Shown here: positions 1 through 5,757 of the stretch, one piece after another | Layout of the letters: each line of letters starts with the position of its first letter | Numbering within the stretch: position 1 is the first letter of the stretch | Source of the DNA: Bacteroidales bacterium | Lineage (GTDB): Bacteria; Bacteroidota; Bacteroidia; Bacteroidales; JAADGE01 | Reading direction: 5' to 3' | DNA: 7,000 nt | Assembly (NCBI GenBank): GCA_029932445.1 | Contig: JAOZQB010000070.1 | Span: 6,361-13,360, forward strand | Notes under the pieces: model-generated | Databases searched by the model: none | The model's input: the letters and a program-made list of their open reading frames with translations, nothing else | What the model was told of the DNA's origin: nothing | Translations under genes and position numbers: made by a program

Positions 1-763
1 CTTTTTCCCATTCGCCGTACATCGGATTCGGAAAAGCAATGTAATTTGTACCGAATAAATTTGAATGCATATTAACGGAATCATTTCGATTCATGTTTTT
101 TGAATATTTAAAATTTTCGTCAAAATCGCGCAAATTATCTCCGAGATACAAAATCACATCATAATCTTTCAAAACAATATTTCTGCGTATCGTTTTATCT
201 GATGTCTTATCTTTCAACAGGATATGTTTTTTATCCGCAAAAGGGAATCCGGCATTTTGTAAGTTTTCAAGGGTTGTTTGAAGGTTTTTTACACTTCGGT
301 TTGAAATATAAAAAATTTCGATGCCCTTTTCTTTTACAAAATGAGCAAAATCAACAGCACCCGGAAGGGCTTCAGCCCTTTTTTCATTAACCCATTTAGT
401 CCAGCTTTTCGTATCAAAATGAGTTCCTGTTTCTATCAATCGAGCATTATACGGACTGTTATTCAGAACCGTTTCATCAATATCCGTAATAACGGCTTTG
501 GGTTTCTTTTTCTTTATTTTAAATCGATCTTTTTTTAATTTATCATCTAAAACTAATTTTGCATAACTAAATGTTTGATAGTAAATTGCACGTGCTTCGG
601 CTGATTTTTGAAACCATAAAGTTGCCGCCACCTGATGTTCCGAATTTGAAATGTCCGAAGAGTCTTTAGTGACAATAACTTCTTTTTCAATATTTTTTTC
701 TTTATCACAGCATGATGATAATGCAAATACCGAAATCACGGCAATAAAAAATAATTTTTTCAT
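1..763 (-). CDS. 5'-nucleotidase / acid phosphatase, lipoprotein e(P4) family (C-terminus beyond window)
   Basis: HAD-superfamily class C acid phosphatase-like lipoprotein, expected to hydrolyse phosphomonoesters such as nucleoside monophosphates at the cell envelope. My translation from the ATG at 763-761 gives 254 codons with no stop before the left edge. Residues 1-17 form a signal peptide with lipobox LSSC, so lipidation is expected at Cys18. HAD motif I is DIDET at 94-98, with Asp94 and Asp96 as the expected nucleophile and acid/base. Motif II is SNR at 154-156, and GDNLRDF at 208-214 is the acidic metal-binding motif. Other family stretches are NNSPY (101-105) and EALPGA (131-136). Where many relatives have VLDNSPY, this one has VLNNSPY. 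Family members usually have about 260-280 residues, so only a short tail should be missing. It starts 34 bases after dtd on the same strand and is probably co-transcribed with it. The family is clear; the natural substrate is not. Confidence 0.93.
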   Translation of the reverse strand, partial: MKKLFFIAVISVFALSSCCDKEKNIEKEVIVTKDSSDISNSEHQVAATLWFQKSAEARAIYYQTFSYAKLVLDDKLKKDRFKIKKKKPKAVITDIDETVLNNSPYNARLIETGTHFDTKSWTKWVNEKRAEALPGAVDFAHFVKEKGIEIFYISNRSVKNLQTTLENLQNAGFPFADKKHILLKDKTSDKTIRRNIVLKDYDVILYLGDNLRDFDENFKYSKNMNRNDSVNMHSNLFGTNYIAFPNPMYGEWEK

Positions 764-797
764 TTTTTTCTGTTTAAAATTTAAAGATACAACATTT

Positions 798-1253
798 TTA
801 CAAATCTTTATTCTTTGAATCAAGAATAATCGTAACCGGACCGTCATTTATTAATGAAATTTGCATATCGGCACCAAACTCTCCGGTTTTTATTTCTTTT
901 CCGATTTCTTTTTCGCAAATTTTAATAAATTTTTCATACAACGGAACGGCAATTTCCGGCTTTGCCGCTTTTATGTACGACGGTCGATTCCCTTTTTTGG
1001 TTTTTGCATGAAGCGTAAATTGACTGACCAGTAAAATTTCACCGGAAATATCTTTTATTGACAGATTCATCACGCCTTCTTCATCGTTAAAAATACGTAA
1101 ACCACTTATTTTTCGGGATATCCAAAGCAAATCGTCTTCCGAATCTTCATTTTCAAAACCGGCTAAAACTAATAAACCGGTTCCGATATTCGATTTAATC
1201 TCTCCTTTAATACTAACAAAACATCCGCTTACTCTTTGTATGATTACTCTCAT
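798..1253 (-). CDS. dtd: D-aminoacyl-tRNA deacylase
   Basis: DTD is a cytoplasmic homodimeric proofreading enzyme that hydrolyses the ester bond of D-aminoacyl-tRNAs, and of glycine mischarged on tRNA-Ala, so that D-amino acids stay out of proteins. At 151 residues it has normal family length. The N-terminus MRVIIQRVSG is typical. The active-site motif SQFTLHAKTKKGNRPS lies at 77-92, and the C-terminal NDGPVT motif at 136-141 contains the Gly-Pro (138-139) that in this family forms the cross-subunit Gly-cisPro element used for chiral exclusion. Both hallmarks are intact. The ATG at 1253-1251 overlaps the asd stop codon (ATGA, 1250-1253), which supports this start and suggests translational coupling with asd. 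The pairing with asd looks like operon organisation, not a shared pathway. Confidence 0.97.
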   Translation of the reverse strand: MRVIIQRVSGCFVSIKGEIKSNIGTGLLVLAGFENEDSEDDLLWISRKISGLRIFNDEEGVMNLSIKDISGEILLVSQFTLHAKTKKGNRPSYIKAAKPEIAVPLYEKFIKICEKEIGKEIKTGEFGADMQISLINDGPVTIILDSKNKDL

Positions 1254-2242
1254 TTTTTAACAAACTTTTTATCAATTAACAATTCCGCAATTTGAACCGC
1301 ATTAGTTGCCGCACCTTTTCTTAAATTATCGGCAACAATCCATAAATTCAAACTGTTTGCCTGTGAAAAATCTCTTCTGATACGACCCGCAAAAACAGTA
1401 TCTTTTCCTTGTGATACAATAGGCATCGGATAAATATTATTTTCCGGTTCATCGTAAACAACAACGCCGGGCATATCCGTCAACAATTTAACAACATTTC
1501 CAAGGTCAAAATCGTTGATAAATTCAACATTAATTGCTTCCGAATGCCCGCCCAAAACCGGAATTCTTACAGCTGTTGCCGTCAGATTAATTTCTCGGCT
1601 TAAAATTTTATGCGTTTCGTTCACCAATTTATCTTCTTCTTTCGTATATCCTTTTTTTGTAAATACGTCACAATGCGGAATACAATTATTATCAATTATA
1701 TGCGGATATGCTTTTTTACCGTATATATTTGCTCGCTCATTTATCAATTGCTCCACGGCTTCTTTCCCGGTTCCCGTTACCGATTGATACGTTGAAACAA
1801 CAACACGTTTTATTTGATATGCTTTATGCAACGGGTATAAAACCATAAGCATTTGAATGGTTGAACAGTTCGGATTTGCAATAATTTTATCTTCGGAAGA
1901 AAGTTCATTACCGTTAATTTCGGGAATAATTAGTTTTTTGTCGGGATGCATACGCCAAGCCGAAGAATTATCAATAACGAAGGTTCCGATTTTTTCAAAT
2001 TCAGGTGTATATTTTAAAGAAATCTCCGAACCGGTTGAAAAAAATGCAATATCCGGCTTATTATCAATTGCTTCTGTTACGGACAAGATTTTGTATTTTG
2101 TTCCTTTAAATACAATTTCTTTACCGACTGACTCATCCGAAGCAATAGGAATAAGTTCCGAAACAGGAAAATTTCTTTCATCCAGAACCTTCAGAATTAC
2201 TTCACCAACCAAACCCGTTACACCTATAATTGCAACTTTCAT
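1250..2242 (-). CDS. asd: aspartate-semialdehyde dehydrogenase
   Basis: Cytoplasmic enzyme that uses NADPH to reduce L-aspartyl-4-phosphate to L-aspartate-4-semialdehyde, the branch point toward diaminopimelate/lysine, threonine and methionine. The 330-residue length is normal for the family. The N-terminal Rossmann motif is GVTGLVG (7-13). The phosphate/substrate-binding stretch is DNSSAWR (91-97). The catalytic cysteine is Cys126 in NPNCST (124-129), followed by SVTGTGKEA (154-162). RIPVLGGHSE (226-235) holds the likely catalytic histidine, His233. All key residues are present, so the enzyme should be active. The ATG at 2242-2240 puts the Rossmann strand right at the N-terminus, as in relatives. 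It is the first gene of the leftward unit asd-dtd-phosphatase and is divergent from the large surface-protein gene. The leader is too short for a lysine riboswitch, and I see none. Confidence 0.98.
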   Translation of the reverse strand: MKVAIIGVTGLVGEVILKVLDERNFPVSELIPIASDESVGKEIVFKGTKYKILSVTEAIDNKPDIAFFSTGSEISLKYTPEFEKIGTFVIDNSSAWRMHPDKKLIIPEINGNELSSEDKIIANPNCSTIQMLMVLYPLHKAYQIKRVVVSTYQSVTGTGKEAVEQLINERANIYGKKAYPHIIDNNCIPHCDVFTKKGYTKEEDKLVNETHKILSREINLTATAVRIPVLGGHSEAINVEFINDFDLGNVVKLLTDMPGVVVYDEPENNIYPMPIVSQGKDTVFAGRIRRDFSQANSLNLWIVADNLRKGAATNAVQIAELLIDKKFVKK

Positions 2243-2265
2243 GTTAAATTAATTTTAAGCATTAA

Positions 2266-2294
2266 TTGTTTTTCATTCAAAAGTGTTAATTTTG
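2266..2294 (+). promoter_or_regulatory. Bacteroidota-type promoter for the large surface-protein gene
   Basis: TAATTTTG at 2287-2294 matches the Bacteroidota -7 consensus TAnnTTTG exactly. A TTG at 2266-2268 lies 18 bases upstream, the right distance for the -33 element. Transcription would begin near 2300-2302, giving a leader of about 45 bases before the ATG at 2345. The AT-rich context makes chance matches possible, but having both elements at the right spacing upstream of a start is good support. Confidence 0.6.
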
Positions 2295-2304
2295 AAACAT
2301 AAAG

Positions 2305-2312
2305 CAAAAATA
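2305..2312 (-). promoter_or_regulatory. Candidate -7 element for the asd-dtd-phosphatase unit
   Basis: Read on the minus strand, positions 2312-2305 spell TATTTTTG, an exact match to TAnnTTTG. It lies about 62 bases upstream of the asd start. I see no TTG at the expected -33 position (around 2331-2334), so this is weaker than the opposing plus-strand promoter. The run of A on the plus strand could produce the match by chance. Confidence 0.35.
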
Positions 2313-2344
2313 TAATTCTATTCCGAACTTTATTTTAAATTCTT

Positions 2345-5300
2345 ATGAAATATTTATTTTTATTATTTTTATTTTTATTTCCGACTTTAATTTTTTCTCA
2401 GATTAATGATGATTTTGAAGACGGTGATATTTCCGGATGGACAGAAGGTACTGCAGGAGATTGGATTTCTTCAAACTCTTCACCGATAACCGGAAGTTAT
2501 TCTTTAAAACACAACCTTGATGCTGTAGCGGGAATAAGTTACATAACACATAACATTAACGGAATATCAATTCAAAACGGGGAATCGATTTGGCAATTTA
2601 ATTTTAAAAACGGTGCTTGGAATCCCTCCGGAAGCAACTATTTCGGAGTATACCTTTTTTCAAATCAAGAAGATTTAACTGCCGATATTAACGGATATGC
2701 ATTTGGTGTGAATATGACAGGAACAAATGACGTTTTAACTCTTTGGAAAGTGTCGGGCGGCACTTTTTCTGCAATTGTCGAAACACCGTATGTATGGCCG
2801 AACAGTGCAACAATCGGTGTTAAAATCACCCGTTCCGGAACAGGTTTTTGGACTGTAGAATATGATACTGACGGAGGATTCGACAACCTTATTTCCGGAG
2901 GTACAGCTACGGATAATACTTTTACAAATGCATTATGTGCGGGAGCTTTTTTTGAATTTACGTCAACACGTGCCGGAGAATTTTGGCTTGATGATTTTTC
3001 CGTTACCGGACCACCGGATACGAATCCGCCGACAATCCAAAACATTACGCCTGTAACAAACAACACTTTAACTGTAGATTTCAACGAAGAATTAGATCAA
3101 ACAACGGCTGAAACAATCAGCAATTATTCCGTTGACGGCGACATCGGAAATCCGACTTCCGCAACTTTAAATTCCGGAAACCGGAAACAAGTACAATTGA
3201 TTTTCACAAACACCTTTACCGACAACACAAATTATCAGTTAAGTGTTAACAATGTGGAAGATTTATCCGGAAACCCAACTGTAAATGAAACGGCTGGTTT
3301 TTCTTTTGTTCAAATTGCAGCAATTTCCGCAAGCCCGACTTCGGCAAATACGCTTGATGTTTTATTCAACAAAACGGTTGACCCGACTACGGCGCAAAAC
3401 ACAGTAAATTATTCCGTTGACGGCAGTATCGGAAATCCGACCTCTGCTGTAGTTGACGGAACGGATGATAAACTCGTTCATTTAAGTTTTGCATCTGATT
3501 TTATTTTAGAACAAAACTATATTCTTTCCGTAAGCAATGTGGAAGATACATCCGGAAATGTTATTTTAACAGTAAATTTATCTTTTAATTACTATGTAAC
3601 ACAAGCTTTTGATATTGTCATTAACGAAATTATGTGCGACATAAATCCTCCGCCCGAAGTACTTCCCGCAAAAAAATATATCGAAATATACAATAACTCT
3701 TCATATCCTATAAATTTAGAAGGTTGGAGCATAACATTTTATGATGAGACACCAAGTGAAAAAATTTTCGGATCAGTAAATATTGCCGCCGGTGAATACG
3801 GAATTATCTGTGATGATGATGATATTGCTCTTTTTGAACCATACGGAATTGTTCTCCCGATAAGTACATTGTCTGATTTAACAACGACAGGAAAACGTCT
3901 TATTCTTAAAACTTCTGACGGAACAATAATCGAAGATTTAACATATTCAAATCAATGGTATAATAATCCGGATAAAGATGACGGCGGTTGGTCGCTGGAA
4001 CGAATTGACCCGACGAACTTTTGCGGCGGCGAAACCAATTGGACGGCAAGCCTCAGCTACACCGGCGGAACACCGGGACAACAAAACTCCGTTTTTGCTT
4101 CAAATCCGGATAATACAGCTCCCGAATTACTTGCCGTAAATATTATTTCTTCCGATCAAATAAGTCTGGCTTTTGATGAGAATATCAGTTATGCAAGCGG
4201 CTCCGAAACGGCAAATTTCACAATTGGTAACGGTATCGGAAACCCTTCATCGGCATATGTTGATGCGGAAGATAAAACATTGGTGCATCTGTTTTTTGCA
4301 AATAACTTTTCCGACAAGCAAAGCTATCAATTAATGGTTGAAAATGTTTCGGATAATTGCGGAAACACCATTCAAACAACAGCATACGACTTTACTTATT
4401 ACCGTATTCATCCGATTGCTTTATGGGTTAAAGACGAAAAACATATTAAATTGGAATTTTCCGAAACAGTTGATTTATTAACAGCAACTGATGTCAATAA
4501 TTATGTCTGCAATAAAGGAATCGGAAATCCCGAATTCGTCATAAGAGAAAGCTCGGACAGCAGTATTGTGCATTTACAATTTGCAACCGATTTTCCCGAT
4601 GCGGAGAACCTTTCTTTAAGCGTTTCAGGAATTAAAGATATAAACGGCAACACGATGCACGACACGACTTTAAACTTCTCATATTACATCCCGAAAACCA
4701 ATGATATTGCAATAAATGAAATATTGTTTAATACCTATCCTGACGGAACGGACTTTGTAGAATTATATAACCGAGCTGAATATCCCGTTGATTTGACAAA
4801 CCTTCAATTGGCAAAAAGAGATGCGGATAATCCGGACAGTTTAATCCAAATTTCGCTCTTGTCGGAAGAAAATAAATTGTTTGAGCCGGCAACATATTTG
4901 GCTTTCACAACAAGTAAAGAAGGCGTTTTACGTTTCTATATGAGCCAAAACGAAGAACATATTTATGAAATTCCGGATATGCCGACCTATTCGGATGATA
5001 TGGGAACCGTTGTGCTTTTATACAAAGATACGACAATAATTGACGAATTTTCTTATAATGAAAACATGCATTTTCCGCTTTTGGATGATAATGAAGGCGT
5101 TTCTTTGGAGCGTGTAAATTACGATAAGCCGACACAAGATGATTCGAATTGGCATTCGGCTTCGGAATTGGTCGGATTTGCCACCCCGGCATATCAAAAT
5201 TCGCAATATAATGACGGTTCGAATGCAACAGATGAACCTGTCAATATTTCACCGCATGTATTTTCACCTGATAATGACGGCTTTGACGATTATGCAAATA

Positions 5301-5548
5301 TCAACTTTAAATTTGATACACCCGATAATGTTGCAAGCATATACATCTTTGATGCCAAAGGCAGAATAATTAAAAAACTTGCCGAAAGTTTGTTGCTTTC
5401 AACAGAAGGGACAATCGTATGGAACGGAACGGAAGAAAACGGACGATTGGCTCCGGCTGGAACCTATTTGGTTTATTTTAAGGTTTTTGACGCTTCCGGA
5501 AATGTTAAGGTTTATAAAAATACGGTAATTTTGGCGAAAAAAATATAA
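2345..5548 (+). CDS. Secreted modular protein: four Ig-like repeats, two lamin-tail domains, FlgD/CHU_C-like C-terminus
   Basis: A 1067-residue predicted exported surface protein with no recognisable catalytic domain. Residues 1-18 are a signal peptide (hydrophobic run 4-17, likely cleavage before Gln19). Residues 20-222 look like a jelly-roll/concanavalin-type beta-sandwich ending in WLDDFSV. Four repeats of about 95 residues (near 228-322, 324-417, 592-686 and 688-782) each carry a central IGNP motif (267-270, 362-365, 631-634, 726-729) and a late D-x-x-GN turn. They resemble Big_5/SbsA-type Ig-like domains. Two lamin-tail domains (about 421-586 and 785-955) open with DIVINEIM and DIAINEIL and contain WSLER/VSLER. 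Residues 966-1067 begin FSPDNDGFDD and contain VWNGTEENGRLAPAGTY, like FlgD-type or CHU_C C-terminal modules, so type IX secretion and cell-surface display are plausible but unproven. The gene is monocistronic: its own promoter lies upstream and a terminator follows. Adhesion or envelope scaffolding is inference only. Confidence 0.9.
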   Translation: MKYLFLLFLFLFPTLIFSQINDDFEDGDISGWTEGTAGDWISSNSSPITGSYSLKHNLDAVAGISYITHNINGISIQNGESIWQFNFKNGAWNPSGSNYFGVYLFSNQEDLTADINGYAFGVNMTGTNDVLTLWKVSGGTFSAIVETPYVWPNSATIGVKITRSGTGFWTVEYDTDGGFDNLISGGTATDNTFTNALCAGAFFEFTSTRAGEFWLDDFSVTGPPDTNPPTIQNITPVTNNTLTVDFNEELDQTTAETISNYSVDGDIGNPTSATLNSGNRKQVQLIFTNTFTDNTNYQLSVNNVEDLSGNPTVNETAGFSFVQIAAISASPTSANTLDVLFNKTVDPTTAQNTVNYSVDGSIGNPTSAVVDGTDDKLVHLSFASDFILEQNYILSVSNVEDTSGNVILTVNLSFNYYVTQAFDIVINEIMCDINPPPEVLPAKKYIEIYNNSSYPINLEGWSITFYDETPSEKIFGSVNIAAGEYGIICDDDDIALFEPYGIVLPISTLSDLTTTGKRLILKTSDGTIIEDLTYSNQWYNNPDKDDGGWSLERIDPTNFCGGETNWTASLSYTGGTPGQQNSVFASNPDNTAPELLAVNIISSDQISLAFDENISYASGSETANFTIGNGIGNPSSAYVDAEDKTLVHLFFANNFSDKQSYQLMVENVSDNCGNTIQTTAYDFTYYRIHPIALWVKDEKHIKLEFSETVDLLTATDVNNYVCNKGIGNPEFVIRESSDSSIVHLQFATDFPDAENLSLSVSGIKDINGNTMHDTTLNFSYYIPKTNDIAINEILFNTYPDGTDFVELYNRAEYPVDLTNLQLAKRDADNPDSLIQISLLSEENKLFEPATYLAFTTSKEGVLRFYMSQNEEHIYEIPDMPTYSDDMGTVVLLYKDTTIIDEFSYNENMHFPLLDDNEGVSLERVNYDKPTQDDSNWHSASELVGFATPAYQNSQYNDGSNATDEPVNISPHVFSPDNDGFDDYANINFKFDTPDNVASIYIFDAKGRIIKKLAESLLLSTEGTIVWNGTEENGRLAPAGTYLVYFKVFDASGNVKVYKNTVILAKKI
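3026..4117 (+). repeat. Block A of an internal protein duplication (Ig-Ig-lamin tail)
   Basis: Encodes residues 228-591 of the surface protein: two Ig-like repeats plus the first lamin-tail domain. Matching landmarks recur exactly 364 residues later in block B: the glycine of IGNP at 268 and 632, the glycine of the second IGNP at 363 and 727, and the Asn of INEI at 427 and 791. The protein sequences have diverged considerably, so this is an old duplication and not a recent DNA repeat. Confidence 0.8.
4118..5209 (+). repeat. Block B of an internal protein duplication (Ig-Ig-lamin tail)
   Basis: Encodes residues 592-955, the second copy of the Ig-Ig-lamin-tail unit. It aligns without gaps to block A across both Ig-like repeats and into the lamin-tail start. 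It then drifts by 6-7 residues: SLER at 550 matches 920, and the Thr-Pro of GTPGQQNS near 576 matches ATPAYQNS near 947. Block B keeps Cys672 and Cys722, absent from the equivalent block A positions. It lacks counterparts of Cys431, Cys489 and Cys560 in the first lamin-tail domain. Confidence 0.8.
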
Positions 5549-5570
5549 TATTCCTCTGTATTTGCTTGTT

Positions 5571-5608
5571 AACATTCCGAAAGTTTTAAACTTTCGGAAT
5601 GTTTTTAA
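5571..5608 (+). terminator. Intrinsic terminator after the surface-protein gene
   Basis: A perfect 13-base-pair stem is formed by AACATTCCGAAAG (5571-5583) and CTTTCGGAATGTT (5591-5603) around a 7-base TTTTAAA loop. The descending arm runs straight into a T-tract (TTTTT at 5602-5606). It begins 22 bases after the stop codon. There is no T-tract on the minus-strand side, so it is oriented for rightward transcription and isolates the surface-protein gene from the flavoprotein gene. Confidence 0.9.
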
Positions 5609-5757
5609 TTACCGACTCCGCAGAAACAACTTGCTGTTGTTTCATTACATATCAATTAAAGAGACACGCACAATGTGTTTCAACAAAACACAATTAAAAT
5701 ACCGTAAATTTTCTGAATAATTTGAGCTATCTTTGTCCCGAAATTTAAACAAACAGA
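5609..5757. other. Non-coding spacer before the flavoprotein gene, with two small hairpins
   Basis: No open frame of note lies here. Two short perfect inverted repeats are visible: GAAACAAC (5623-5630) with GTTGTTTC (5636-5643) around a 5-base loop, and TGTGTTT (5674-5680) with AAACACA (5686-5692) around a 5-base loop. Neither is followed by a T-tract, so neither looks like a terminator. Both lie upstream of the predicted promoter, so they would not be in the flavoprotein mRNA if that promoter is the one used. They may be remnants, protein-binding sites or chance. Confidence 0.5.
5728..5735 (+). promoter_or_regulatory. Candidate -7 element for the flavoprotein gene
   Basis: TATCTTTG is an exact match to the Bacteroidota -7 consensus TAnnTTTG, with the usual TTTG end. 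It would place the transcription start near 5742 and give a leader of about 16 bases before the TTG start at 5758, which is short but common in this phylum. A convincing -33 TTG at the right distance is not visible, so the -7 match and its position carry the call. Confidence 0.55.

Noticed and set aside
202..538. Two small plus-strand open frames near the left edge
   Set aside because: Both are antisense to the e(P4)-family phosphatase, whose HAD motifs are intact on the minus strand.
782..789. TATCTTTA on the minus strand as a separate promoter for the phosphatase gene
   Set aside because: The last base of TAnnTTTG is wrong and there is no -33 element at suitable spacing. The 34-base gap to dtd fits read-through transcription better.
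1857..2252. 131-residue plus-strand open frame antisense to asd
   Set aside because: It lies opposite a fully conserved asd coding region, has no recognisable domain and is best explained as a shadow frame.
2247..2267. Inverted repeat AATTAAT / ATTAATT in the asd leader as an operator
   Set aside because: It is made only of A and T, with 7-base arms in very AT-rich DNA, so chance is a sufficient explanation.
2243..2344. Lysine riboswitch or attenuator upstream of asd
   Set aside because: The leader from the candidate start site is only about 55-60 bases, too short for a lysine riboswitch, and no terminator-like stem is present.
2665..3084. 139-residue minus-strand open frame inside the surface-protein gene
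   Set aside because: The plus-strand frame here has a clear domain architecture, and the antisense translation shows no family motif.
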